A DNA stretch of 64,000 nucleotides from Roseovarius tolerans (lineage in GTDB: Bacteria > Pseudomonadota > Alphaproteobacteria > Rhodobacterales > Rhodobacteraceae), in assembly GCF_900109855.1 (NCBI RefSeq), contig NZ_FOBO01000012.1, forward strand, positions 1 to 64,000. Reading direction: 5' to 3'. A program made the position numbers and the translations under genes. Positions within the stretch are counted from its first letter, which is position 1. Each line of letters starts with the position of its first letter. Below, piece by piece: positions 44,705 to 53,319 of this stretch. A model generated the notes under the pieces. It saw only the letters and a program-made list of their open reading frames with translations, did not search any database and had not been told where the DNA came from.

Positions 44705-45583
44705 ATGTTCACAGCCACCCTGATCGCCGCCCCCGGGGCGCTTGAGCCCGCGCTTGTCGACAACCTGCGCAATGCCTGGGGCGGCGGGGATGCGATCTGG
44801 CTTGCCCCGGATGAGGCGGCGGAATTCAGCCTGCCGCATGTTCCCGAAAACCGCTGGCAGGTCTGGGACGAGTTGCAGAAAATGCGCGTCGATCTGGTGG
44901 TGCAGCCCGCCGAGGGGCGGCGCAGGAAAATGCTGCTCGCGGATATGGACAGCACCATGATCGAGCAGGAATGCATCGACGAGCTGGCCGAGGTCGCGGG
45001 CGTCGGCGCGCATGTGCGCGAGATCACCGCGCGGGCGATGAATGGCGAGCTTGATTTCGAGGGCGCGCTGCTGGAGCGGGTGGCGCTGCTCGAGGGGCTC
45101 GATGAGGCGGTGATCGGCGAGGTGTTGCGCGACCGGATCACCTACATGCCGGGCGGTGCCACGCTGGTAGCGACGATGCGCGCGCAGGGGGCCTATTGCG
45201 CGCTTGTCTCGGGCGGGTTCACCGCCTTTACCCAAGTGGTTGCAGCGCATCTCGGCTTTGACGAACACCGTGCCAACACGCTTCTGGCCGAGGGCGGCAG
45301 GCTTGTGGGCGATGTCGCGCGGCCCATCCTTGGGCGCGCCGCCAAGGTGCAGGCGCTGGAAGAGATCAGCACACGTTTGGGCATTTCCGAGGCCGACGTG
45401 ATCGCCGTCGGCGATGGCGCGAATGATCTGGGCATGCTCGCGCGCGCAGGTGCGGGTGTGGCGCTGCATGCCAAGCCCTCGGTGGCCGCAGAATGCGATA
45501 TCCGCATCAATCACGGCGATCTGACGGCGCTCTTGTATGTGCAGGGCTACGGGCGGGAAGAGTTCCATGGCCCTGCCTCTTAG
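44705..45583 (+). CDS. serB: Phosphoserine phosphatase SerB
   Basis: Last step of serine synthesis. 292 residues from the ATG at 44705. An N-terminal ACT-like region (about 1-70) is followed by the HAD domain: DMDSTMIEQECIDELA with the nucleophile and acid Asp, LVSGGFTAF, a Lys in RAAKVQALEE, and GDGANDLGML. Length fits SerB. It is divergent from serC with 159 nt between, so a single control region may serve the whole serine pathway. Confidence 0.95.
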   Translation: MFTATLIAAPGALEPALVDNLRNAWGGGDAIWLAPDEAAEFSLPHVPENRWQVWDELQKMRVDLVVQPAEGRRRKMLLADMDSTMIEQECIDELAEVAGVGAHVREITARAMNGELDFEGALLERVALLEGLDEAVIGEVLRDRITYMPGGATLVATMRAQGAYCALVSGGFTAFTQVVAAHLGFDEHRANTLLAEGGRLVGDVARPILGRAAKVQALEEISTRLGISEADVIAVGDGANDLGMLARAGAGVALHAKPSVAAECDIRINHGDLTALLYVQGYGREEFHGPAS

Positions 45584-45671
45584 GAATTGATAACAGGATA
45601 CTTTTCAGGCATTTTGCGCAGGAGCGATCCGGCGACAAATCCTGGGGGGAAGAGTTGCAAGGAGGCCCGGC

Positions 45672-46679
45672 GTGGCCGAAGTGGAAATATTCGTGACCGG
45701 GGACGAGGTAGGCACCTTTTCCAGCGTCTCGACATCAGGCAATAACAACGGCATGAAGGTGACCCTGCAAGGGGTCGAACCGCTTGGGACGTCGAGCGAT
45801 GTTTTCCGTGTCGTGATCCGTCAGGTGAACGGGGATGATAACCTGTTCAGCAACGGGCAATTCGTCGATATCTACGCTTGGCCCGACGCCGACCCGCCGG
45901 AACCGCCGATTTTTTCAAGCCTCAATCCGCAGCATGACCAATTTCAGGGGCGCGCGTCCTCCGCCGAGCATCAGATCATCACCAACCCGGCGAATATTGT
46001 GTTCGATGTCAACGGGCTGACCGCAGGCACTGTGCAATTCGGTCCGGGACTGGAGCCGCGCAGGGATCAGCAACTTTCGTTCGACACATTCTCTCCTGAT
46101 CCGCCGGCCTTTCCCTGCTTTGCGGCCGGAACATTGATCGAGACCGAACGCGGGCCACTGCCGGTCGAGGTGATCCGCGCAGGGGATCTGGTGCACACCC
46201 TCGATCACGGGCTGCAACCCGTGCGCTGGAGCGGTCAGCGAGAGGTGCCGGGGCGCGGGTCGATGGCCCCGATCGAGATCGCGGCGGGGGCGCTTGGCAA
46301 CTGGCGCGAGCTGGTGGTGTCACCGCAGCACCGCATGCTGATCGGCGACTGGCGCACGGAAATGTATTTTGGTCAGCCGCAGGTGCTGGTCGCGGCATTG
46401 CACTTGGTCAACGGAGATACGATCCGGCAAGTGCCACGGTCTCGGGTGCGCTATGTGCATCTGGCGTTTGATCAGCATGAAGTCGTTCTTGCCGAAGGCA
46501 TCCCGAGCGAGAGCCTGCATCTGGGCGAGATGGCGCTTGGCGCGCTGAGCGCGGCGGAGCATGCGGAGCTTAAGGCGTTGTTCCCGGAGCTGTTTGATGT
46601 CGAGATCGGGGACGATAGCCCGGCGGATGGAGCCGCGCGGTGCTGTCTGCGCCGGTGGGAAACCAGACTGGTTGCCTGA
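45672..46679 (+). CDS. Hint-domain (hedgehog/intein-type) protein
   Basis: 335 residues from a GTG at 45672 backed by AAGGAGG 6 nt upstream. Residues 1-145 form a beta-rich unit that I cannot name. At C149 a Hint domain begins: CFAAGTLIETERGPLPVEVI, DLVHTLDHGLQPVRW, and VSPQHRMLIGDW, with the later HEVVLAEGIPSESLH. Such Hint proteins are common in Rhodobacterales, often attached to RTX-like repeats, and probably self-cleave at the Cys. Here there are no RTX repeats and only about 185 residues follow the Cys. No classical signal peptide, so type I export is possible. No ABC exporter is adjacent. Confidence 0.82.
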   Translation: MAEVEIFVTGDEVGTFSSVSTSGNNNGMKVTLQGVEPLGTSSDVFRVVIRQVNGDDNLFSNGQFVDIYAWPDADPPEPPIFSSLNPQHDQFQGRASSAEHQIITNPANIVFDVNGLTAGTVQFGPGLEPRRDQQLSFDTFSPDPPAFPCFAAGTLIETERGPLPVEVIRAGDLVHTLDHGLQPVRWSGQREVPGRGSMAPIEIAAGALGNWRELVVSPQHRMLIGDWRTEMYFGQPQVLVAALHLVNGDTIRQVPRSRVRYVHLAFDQHEVVLAEGIPSESLHLGEMALGALSAAEHAELKALFPELFDVEIGDDSPADGAARCCLRRWETRLVA

Positions 46680-46696
46680 GCCGCATGGAGAAGGTG

Positions 46697-46724
46697 CCGG
46701 GGCACCCGCGGTGGCGTGCCCCGG
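46697..46724. terminator. Hairpin between Hint and EF-hand genes
   Basis: A perfect 9-bp stem, CCGGGGCAC/GTGCCCCGG (46697-46705, 46716-46724), 10-nt loop, in a 53-nt convergent gap. There is no U-tract, so termination strength is uncertain. Confidence 0.6.
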
Positions 46725-46732
46725 TCCTTGGG

Positions 46733-46984
46733 TCAGCCCTCGCTCGACGGCAGGGTGCCTTCCTCCTGCGCCGCGGCGAGTTCCTCTTCGCTGATCGCGC
46801 CGTCGGCATCGGCATCGGCCTTCATGAACGCATCCGTGGAGGCATCGGGCATGGCCTGCTGGAATTCCGACATGGTGATGTACCCATCGCCGTTGGCATC
46901 CATCGCCGCGAAATCGGCCGCCAGGGCGAGGCCGGGCAGCGCGAGGGTCAGGGCAAAGCCGGTGGCAAGCGTTGTCTTGGTCAT
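46733..46984 (-). CDS. Small secreted EF-hand protein
   Basis: 83 residues from the ATG at 46984, which has AAAGGA 8 nt upstream; the ATG at 46993 directly abuts that site and is rejected. A signal peptide ends ALALAADF (about residue 22). Two EF-hand loops follow: DANGDGYITMSE and DADADGAISEEE, each with the expected Asp/Asn/Gly/Glu ligands, so calcium binding is likely in the periplasm. Role unknown. It is convergent to the Hint gene; many Hint/RTX systems also depend on calcium, which may be chance. Confidence 0.85.
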   Translation of the reverse strand: MTKTTLATGFALTLALPGLALAADFAAMDANGDGYITMSEFQQAMPDASTDAFMKADADADGAISEEELAAAQEEGTLPSSEG

Positions 46985-47252
46985 CTCAGACATCCTTTCG
47001 TTTCAGGGTTCGGGCCGCGTTCTGTCGCGACCGTGGCCTGAACATGAGGCCGCATTGGCCCGCTGTCATCGGACTGCCCCAAATGACTGAAAAACTTGCG
47101 AAAATCAGCCAAAACGCAGTGGCCGCATAGGCGGGACAACGCCGCCCGAACCGGGCGGGCGGGAACCTGCCCGCGTGACCCAGCCATTCGAGCGAAACGC
47201 CGCCGGAATGGCGCGTCCTGCATATCAGTGGAACATTGCCGACCGGTGCGAC
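46985..47252. other. Intergenic region upstream of the EF-hand gene with a GC-rich hairpin
   Basis: About 270 nt without a supported gene. A perfect hairpin CCGCCCG-AAC-CGGGCGG lies at 47142-47158 and would serve to end the asparaginase transcript (-), although no U-run follows. The rest, 46985-47141, should contain the EF-hand promoter, for which I see no convincing boxes. Confidence 0.4.
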
Positions 47253-48248
47253 TCAGGCCAGAGCGGCGGCCGGTATGATCATCCCGGTCTCGATGCCGCG
47301 CCAGTTGGTGATCGGCGCATTGCGGAACCTGCGGGCGGTCGGGTGTTCGGGGTCGAGCACGCCAAGCCGCACGAGGATCGAGGCGATGGCGCATTCCGCA
47401 CCGCGCGTGCCGCCATCGGCAATCTTGAGGGCGACGCCCAGCTTGCGCTGCGGCAGGATCGCGATGAAGAATGCCTCAGCCCCGGTCTTGAGCGCCACCG
47501 GCTCGGAACAGGCGCGCATCAACTCGGTGCAGGCGCGCCCCTCGCCCGCCACCAGTTCGGGATGGGCCACCATCGCCTGCCAGAGCTGCACGGCGGCGCT
47601 CTCGACCATGCCGCCGGTCTCGGACGCAGCCGCGAACCACGCCATCGCGCGGGCCATGCCGTGCAGAGTGCAGGCCGGGTTGGGTGCCGAACAGCCGTCG
47701 ATCCCGTAATAGGGCGACGTTTCGGCGGTGATTTCCTCGAACGCCTCGACCACCGCCTTTTGCACCGGGTGGTCTGGTTCCACGTAATCCGGCCCACCGC
47801 CCAAGTGGCGATTGAGCGTCAAGAACCCAGCATGCTTGCCCGAACAATTGTTATGCAACTGACAGGGCGCCGTACCCGAGCATAGAAGCGCCTTATGCGC
47901 CGCCTTGTCCCACGGCATATGCGCACCGCAGCGAAAATCGTAATCAGTCAGGTCCAGACCGTCGATCCAGCGTCGCACGCGAGAGGTATGTATCTCGCCC
48001 CCCTCATGCGAGGCGCAGGCCAGTGCCAGCTGTTCGGAGGTCAGCCCATGGGCATGCGCCGCCCCGCTGGTGATCAGCGGCAGCGCCTGCAACATCTTGG
48101 ACGAGGACCGTGGCAGTACCACTTCTTCGGGATTGCCCCAGGCCTCGACGATCCCGCCCGAGGCGTCGCAAATCACGGCATGGCCCAGATGCACGCTCTC
48201 GGGGCGCGGACCACGCCAGATTTCGGTAAGAGGGATGGGATGGGTCAT
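47253..48248 (-). CDS. Asparaginase II family protein (Rhizobium AnsA-like)
   Basis: 331 residues from the ATG at 48248; an upstream start adds 17 Arg-rich residues without a ribosome site. The family is the thermolabile L-asparaginase of Rhizobium etli, unrelated in fold to E. coli AnsB: RSSSKMLQALPL with the conserved SSK, CASHEGG, HNNCSGKHAGFL with a central Cys and Lys, and IDGCSAPNPACTLH. It hydrolyses asparagine to aspartate and ammonia, fitting uptake of these amino acids by BztABCD elsewhere in the window. Cytoplasmic, no signal peptide. Confidence 0.9.
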   Translation of the reverse strand: MTHPIPLTEIWRGPRPESVHLGHAVICDASGGIVEAWGNPEEVVLPRSSSKMLQALPLITSGAAHAHGLTSEQLALACASHEGGEIHTSRVRRWIDGLDLTDYDFRCGAHMPWDKAAHKALLCSGTAPCQLHNNCSGKHAGFLTLNRHLGGGPDYVEPDHPVQKAVVEAFEEITAETSPYYGIDGCSAPNPACTLHGMARAMAWFAAASETGGMVESAAVQLWQAMVAHPELVAGEGRACTELMRACSEPVALKTGAEAFFIAILPQRKLGVALKIADGGTRGAECAIASILVRLGVLDPEHPTARRFRNAPITNWRGIETGMIIPAAALA

Positions 48249-48437
48249 GCAGCTTCTCCGGTTCGACGGACCATGGCGGCGTGTGCGAAAATCCGCCAAT
48301 ACCGTCTTTCATTTCTCGCCTGTTTCAGGCTAATGTTGCACTGTCGAGACAGGACTGGTCGCATCTCAAAAGAATTCCGTAAAGGAATGCAAGCGACCCT
48401 TGGAATTGAGGCTCAGGACAGCTTGGAGGCTGGACAC

Positions 48438-48965
48438 ATGGTATCACGAATTGCAGGCGGCATTGCACTCGCGCTCGTCGGGTGGATGACAACCGGCGCG
48501 CTGGCGCAGGAAACAAGCACCAATCAGGTCGCCGCCAAGACCGCATGGAGCGTGTTCGAGGACACCGACCCACGCGAATGCTGGGCGGTATCGGCCCCTA
48601 CGGAAACCGTCAACACGCGTGACGGTCGCGTCGTTGCCGTGCGGCGGGGAGATATCCTGCTGATGACGTTCTTTCGGCCCGGCGCGGGAGTGCAGGGTCA
48701 GATCACCTTTACCGGTGGCTATCCGTTCGCGGGCGGCTCGACCGTCAACATGAACATCGGCGGCAGCGAGTTCGAACTGTTCACCGAAGGCGAATGGGCC
48801 TGGCCCGCCGACGTCAACGATGACGCCCAGATCCTCGCGGCGATGAAACGCGGGGCCGATGCCGTGCTGACCGCGCGTTCGGCCCGCGGCACCCAGACCA
48901 AGGACACCTTCTCGCTGCTGGGCTACACCGCCGCGGTCGAAGAAGCCGAGAAACGCTGCCAGTAA
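48438..48965 (+). CDS. IalB-like (invasion associated locus B) family protein
   Basis: 175 residues from the ATG at 48438, backed by GGAGG 8 nt upstream. Signal peptide to about residue 23 (TTGALAQE). The mature domain has WSVFEDTDPRECWAVSAP, GDILLMTFFRPG, and GSEFELFTEGEWAWP..ND, as in IalB-domain proteins of alphaproteobacteria. These are periplasmic, named after a Bartonella invasion factor, but free-living species carry them and the role is not settled. A strong terminator follows. Confidence 0.85.
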   Translation: MVSRIAGGIALALVGWMTTGALAQETSTNQVAAKTAWSVFEDTDPRECWAVSAPTETVNTRDGRVVAVRRGDILLMTFFRPGAGVQGQITFTGGYPFAGGSTVNMNIGGSEFELFTEGEWAWPADVNDDAQILAAMKRGADAVLTARSARGTQTKDTFSLLGYTAAVEEAEKRCQ

Positions 48966-48987
48966 CGCGGCGGATCGTGGGTAAATC

Positions 48988-49020
48988 AAGCGGCGGGCCG
49001 GATCGGCACCGCCGCTTTTT
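48988..49020 (+). terminator. Strong intrinsic terminator after the IalB-like gene
   Basis: A stem AAGCGGCGG/CCGCCGCTT (48988-48996, 49009-49017), extended by GCCG-GAT-CGGC inside with one bulged A, followed by TTTTT. Confidence 0.9.
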
Positions 49021-49040
49021 CATGGCTGATTTGTCTCGGT

Positions 49041-50660
49041 TCAGCGCAGCACCTTGCCCTCGGGCCATTCCATCGCAGTGTCGAGCCGGATGGTCTGCGT
49101 CTCTTCGGCGGGCAGGTCGAACTCCCAGGCGAGGATGCCGCGCATGTCATCGACATTTTCTTCGGTGGGCTTGGGCGTGGCGCTCCAGGTGATCTCCAGA
49201 TCGTCCTGTTCCGACACCGGCACCCGGTCGAGCACGCGTAGCGGCCAGGCCATGCCGGTCAGGTTCTCGACCTCGATCACCACGGCCTCTGTCATCTCGT
49301 TCGATTTGCGGATAAGGCCCCGGTCGCCTTCATTGCGGTCGCGCAGCGTGCGGCTCAGGCGCAGACCGTCGATGGGGCCGAAGGACAGGTCCGCCTCGTC
49401 CCCGGCGGCGATCAGGCCAAGGCCGCGCTGCCCCACGTAGCGCCCATCGAGATAGAACCGCGCCTCGGCTGTCGGCAGCAGGATTTCGTCTGTGTCGTTG
49501 GTGAACTCCGCCATCAGATAGGCGGTCTGATCCAACATCGGTACGGCCTGCGCAACAATCTCGGCCTGCGCCTCCAGCGACCCCAGCATCAGCCGCACGT
49601 GATCGGCGCCCGTGGTCACATCGACCGGATCCGGATAGCTGTAGGTCACCGACAGACCGTCGAAATCGGCGTCGGCGACAACGGCACGCTCCATCTCCGC
49701 CGCGGGCGCGGCCATCGACATGAGCGCATCGGCACCTTTCTGACGCGCAAGGGGCCGGATTTCTTCGGGGGCGACGATGCGCGGCACCCAGGGCCAGATC
49801 TGCCCGGGCTGCGTCTGCTCGGACGGGCGCGCGGTCGAAAGGGTCAACGCCACGTCCTGCCAGTTCTCGCCGGTCGATTGACGCACAAGGGCCCCGCGCT
49901 CGATCCGCAGCGCACCGCTGTCGCGCGCGAGATGCAGATCGTAAAGCGGCTGCCAGCCCGCATCGGCGATGGTGTAGGTCACGATCATGCGCCCCTCGGT
50001 GGCGGTGTCGCCCGATACCGCAACGGCGAGCATTGCGCGCGCCTCCTCCTCCGGGACCAGCGCCTTGAGCGCCTTGTGCGCCGCCTCCAGCGCCTCTTGC
50101 TGATCGGAGAGCGCGCGCTCGGCGGCGTCGGCGCGGCGGGTGGCCTCCAGCGCGGTCTGCCGCGCGGCGAGGGTCTCGGTGCCGATCATCTGCGATAGCG
50201 CGCGCAGCCGGTCGATCTCCAGCGCCGCCACACCGTCGCCCTGCCCGATCCGGTCGAGAAATGCGAGCCGGGCGCGCGCTGCCTCGGCCTCGAGCCGGAT
50301 ATCTTCGATCCGCGCATGGGCTGTGCGCATCGCCTCTTCCAGCCGTTCCACCTCGGCGCGGGCCGCGAGGAGTTCGGTGCTTTCGGCCATGTCGCGGGGC
50401 GGCACGTAATCGCGGCGCGTCGTCACCCCGCCCATACGCGCGCCCTCCACGCTGACCCGCACCGACCCGAGCGGCGTGCCGCGCGGCAGATCGGCAAGGA
50501 TGAGATCATGCGTCCCGGCCGGTGCAGCAAAGGGCACCTCGCGGATCACGGTCGCACCTTGCGGATATAGGGTCACCGCACTGACCCGGCTGGACAGCGC
50601 GATATCATCGGCAAGAGCCGGGGAGGCCACGAGCAACAGCGGAAGACATAGGGCACGCAT
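49041..50660 (-). CDS. DUF4139 domain protein (mucoidy inhibitor MuiA-like)
   Basis: 539 residues from the ATG at 50660. A signal peptide ends ASPALA (about residue 18). The N-terminal DUF4140 region (VSAVTLYPQGATVIREV...) is followed by a coiled coil (about 95-220, Arg/Ala/Glu-rich) and a C-terminal DUF4139 beta domain (IVTYTIADAGWQPLYDLHL; ENWQDVALTLSTARP; LPAEETQTIRLDTAMEWPEGK). The name MuiA comes from a Burkholderia/Sinorhizobium mucoidy context; function is not settled. Monocistronic, convergent to the IalB-like gene. Confidence 0.85.
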   Translation of the reverse strand: MRALCLPLLLVASPALADDIALSSRVSAVTLYPQGATVIREVPFAAPAGTHDLILADLPRGTPLGSVRVSVEGARMGGVTTRRDYVPPRDMAESTELLAARAEVERLEEAMRTAHARIEDIRLEAEAARARLAFLDRIGQGDGVAALEIDRLRALSQMIGTETLAARQTALEATRRADAAERALSDQQEALEAAHKALKALVPEEEARAMLAVAVSGDTATEGRMIVTYTIADAGWQPLYDLHLARDSGALRIERGALVRQSTGENWQDVALTLSTARPSEQTQPGQIWPWVPRIVAPEEIRPLARQKGADALMSMAAPAAEMERAVVADADFDGLSVTYSYPDPVDVTTGADHVRLMLGSLEAQAEIVAQAVPMLDQTAYLMAEFTNDTDEILLPTAEARFYLDGRYVGQRGLGLIAAGDEADLSFGPIDGLRLSRTLRDRNEGDRGLIRKSNEMTEAVVIEVENLTGMAWPLRVLDRVPVSEQDDLEITWSATPKPTEENVDDMRGILAWEFDLPAEETQTIRLDTAMEWPEGKVLR

Positions 50661-50777
50661 GGGGCAAGACTCCTGAAAAACCTGACGGATACTTCCGACC
50701 ACAGGCCTCGAAGCGCAAGCGCGCGACGCAGCGATGCGCGGATTCACGCCATGCGACCGATCAGCAAAGCCGGGCGG

Positions 50778-51371
50778 TCAGGGTAATTCGTCCTCGGGGA
50801 TGATGCGAAAGAACGCGCCGCCCGACCACAGGCCGAACCAGCCGTCTTGCCGATCCCCGATCTCAACGAGGCGGTAAAAGCTCTTGCGGTCGATGAGCGC
50901 CTCGAGATTCGCCCGCACAAGCACATAAGGCGCGGGTTCTCCGGTCTCGGGGTCGCGCTCCACCCGAATCGGATGGTCCGGCCCGGCGGTGACGTGATCG
51001 CCCACATTGGTCTCGAATCGCAGGGTCTGATCCTGCCCGGTGCCCTCCGCCTCGACATCGACGGCGACAAACGGCGCATCATCGACGGTGATCCCGACCT
51101 TTTCCACAGGGGTGACCAGAAAGTAATCATCCCCGTCGCGACACAGAATTGTCGAAAAGAGCCGCACCAATGCAGGCCGCGTGATCGGGGTGCCCTGGTA
51201 GAACCATGTGCCATCACGGGCGATGCGCATGTCCAGATCGCCGCAAAACGGTGGGTTCCAGTCCTGCACCGGCGGCAATCCCCGGCCCTCTTTCGCGACT
51301 GCGCGGGCAGAGGCGGCGATGCCCTCGGCTGACGGTGTTGTGACGGATTCTGTGCTCATTGCTTTTGCCAT
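50778..51371 (-). CDS. DUF1285 domain-containing protein
   Basis: 197 residues (or 193 from the ATG at 51359; neither has a strong ribosome site). DUF1285 features: [22 protein letters not shown] at the start of the domain, [13 protein letters not shown], and a [15 protein letters not shown] end. The family is small and soluble, of unknown function. Divergent from the MoxR gene with 57 nt between starts, so probably co-controlled with the Bat-like cluster. Confidence 0.85.
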   Translation of the reverse strand: MAKAMSTESVTTPSAEGIAASARAVAKEGRGLPPVQDWNPPFCGDLDMRIARDGTWFYQGTPITRPALVRLFSTILCRDGDDYFLVTPVEKVGITVDDAPFVAVDVEAEGTGQDQTLRFETNVGDHVTAGPDHPIRVERDPETGEPAPYVLVRANLEALIDRKSFYRLVEIGDRQDGWFGLWSGGAFFRIIPEDELP

Positions 51372-51428
51372 TTCTGTCTAGCGCGATACACTCTAGGTCT
51401 AGGATATAGTTCTGACAGGAGTTTTGCC

Positions 51429-52436
51429 ATGACCGATGACCCCGATCTTCTCGCCGGTCTCGACGCGCTGGAAGGCAAATTGGCGCAGGCCCGCGCCTCG
51501 ATCACGCGGCGGTTCATCGGTCAGGAGCGGGTGGTCGACCTGTCTCTCTCGGCGCTTTTGTGCGGCGGGCACGGGTTGCTCATCGGTCTGCCCGGTCTGG
51601 GCAAGACCCGGCTGGTGGAAACGCTCGGCACGGTGATGGGGCTCAATACCAACCGCGTGCAGTTCACCCCCGACCTGATGCCAGCCGACATTCTCGGCAG
51701 CGAGGTGCTCGAGACCTCCGAGGACGGAAAACGCGCGTTCAAGTTCATCGAAGGGCCGATCTTTTGCCAGCTTCTTATGGCCGACGAGATCAACCGCGCC
51801 AGCCCGCGCACGCAATCGGCGCTGTTGCAGGCGATGCAGGAGCGGCAGGTGACGGTCGCGGGGCAGAACCGCATGCTCACCCCGCCGTTTCACGTGCTGG
51901 CCACACAGAACCCGATCGAGCAGGAGGGTACATACCCCCTGCCCGAGGCGCAGCTTGACCGGTTCCTGGTGCAGATCGAGGTTCCATACCCTGACCGCGA
52001 CACCGAACGCGCGATCCTGTTGGCCACGACAGGAGCCGAGGAAGAAGAGGCGCATGGCGTATTCGCCCCCGAAGAGCTGATCGACGCGCAACAGATGCTG
52101 CGCCGCATGCCGGTGGGCGAAAAGGTGATGGAGGTCATTCTCGATCTCGTGCGCGCCTGCCGCCCCGAGGATGCGAGCGCCGATGACAGGGTGCGCGAGA
52201 GCGTCGCCTGGGGCCCCGGGCCTCGTGCCGCACAGGCGCTGATGCTCACGGTGCGGGCGCGGGCGATGTTGCAGGGCCGTCTCGCGCCCGACGCCAGCGA
52301 CGTGGCGGCGATGGCGCAGCCGGTGCTGGGGCATCGCATGGCGCTCAATTTCGCCGCAAGGGCACGCGGCGACAGCCTCAACGCATTGATCGCGCGCATG
52401 GTCGAGGACGTGACACAGGTTCAGGCCGCCGCCTGA
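51429..52436 (+). CDS. MoxR family AAA ATPase
   Basis: 335 residues. Walker A GLPGLGKT near residue 54, Walker B MADEINRASPRTQSALLQAMQE with sensor motifs ATQNPIEQEGTYPLPEAQLDRF, typical of MoxR/RavA ATPases. The ATG has AGGAG ten nt upstream. MoxR proteins act as chaperone-like ATPases with vWA-domain partners; here the following genes encode DUF58, a BatA/DUF4159 protein and a membrane protein, so the four form a MoxR-Bat cluster. Role possibly envelope maturation or stress, as inferred for such clusters. Confidence 0.93.
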   Translation: MTDDPDLLAGLDALEGKLAQARASITRRFIGQERVVDLSLSALLCGGHGLLIGLPGLGKTRLVETLGTVMGLNTNRVQFTPDLMPADILGSEVLETSEDGKRAFKFIEGPIFCQLLMADEINRASPRTQSALLQAMQERQVTVAGQNRMLTPPFHVLATQNPIEQEGTYPLPEAQLDRFLVQIEVPYPDRDTERAILLATTGAEEEEAHGVFAPEELIDAQQMLRRMPVGEKVMEVILDLVRACRPEDASADDRVRESVAWGPGPRAAQALMLTVRARAMLQGRLAPDASDVAAMAQPVLGHRMALNFAARARGDSLNALIARMVEDVTQVQAAA

Positions 52437-52437
52437 C

Positions 52438-53319
52438 ATGGAAGACACCGTCCATACCCTGCGCCCCCGCGCCGAGGCAGAGGCCGCGCGCCTGCCGCCG
52501 CTTCTGGCGCGGGCCGAGCATCTGGCGGGCACCGTCCTTCTGGGTGAGCATGGCCGCAGACGCGCGGGGCAAGGCGACGATTTCTGGCAATACCGCCCGG
52601 TGCAGCAGGGCGACAGCCGCCGGATGATCGACTGGCGCCGCTCGGCCCGGTCCGACGCGCAATTCGTGCGGCAACGCGAATGGCAAATCGCGCAGAGCGT
52701 CATGCTCTGGGTCGATCCCGCCGCCTCGATGCGGTTTTCCTCGGACAAGGGCCTGCCCGACAAGGCAGATCGCGCGCGGCTCCTGGCGCTGGCGATGTCG
52801 GTGCTGTTGCTGCGCGGCGGCGAACGGGTGGGCCTCACCGGCACCGCCCTGCCCCCCCGGCGCGGACAGGCACAGCTGGCCCGGCTGACACAGGCCCTGA
52901 CCCTCGACAGCGACGACGACTACGCAAGCCCCGACATGGCCGGCCTCGTGCCACATGGCCGGGCGCTCCTGATCTCGGATTTCATGGGCGATCTGGCGGG
53001 GCTGCGCGCCGCATTGACCAAGGCGGCGGATCGCGGGGTGCGCGGCGTGGTCTATCAGGTGCTCGACCCGGCGGAAGAGGCGTTTCCCTATCGCGGGCGC
53101 ACGATTTTCGAGAGCATGGGCGGCACGCTGGCGCATGAGACGCTGAAGGCGAATGATCTGCGCGAACGCTATCTGGAGCGTTTGGCCGAGCGCAAGGCGG
53201 AACTGGCCGCGCTTTGTGCCGCGACCGGCTGGCGGCACGGCCTGCATCACACCGGCGATTCGGCGCAATCAGCGCTTCTGTGGCTCTATCGCGCGATCGA
53301 CAAGGGGGCGGGCACATGA
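52438..53319 (+). CDS. DUF58 domain-containing protein
   Basis: 293 residues. The DUF58 signature RPVQQGDSRRMIDWRRSARSD is visible near residue 55-75, followed by a vWA-like fold (QSVMLWVDPAASM as the strand with the DxS-like motif) and TGWRHGLHHTGDSA at the end. Usual partner of MoxR ATPases. It starts one base after the MoxR stop and overlaps the next gene by 4 nt (ATGA), so the operon is tightly coupled. Cytoplasmic; no membrane helix. Confidence 0.9.
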   Translation: MEDTVHTLRPRAEAEAARLPPLLARAEHLAGTVLLGEHGRRRAGQGDDFWQYRPVQQGDSRRMIDWRRSARSDAQFVRQREWQIAQSVMLWVDPAASMRFSSDKGLPDKADRARLLALAMSVLLLRGGERVGLTGTALPPRRGQAQLARLTQALTLDSDDDYASPDMAGLVPHGRALLISDFMGDLAGLRAALTKAADRGVRGVVYQVLDPAEEAFPYRGRTIFESMGGTLAHETLKANDLRERYLERLAERKAELAALCAATGWRHGLHHTGDSAQSALLWLYRAIDKGAGT

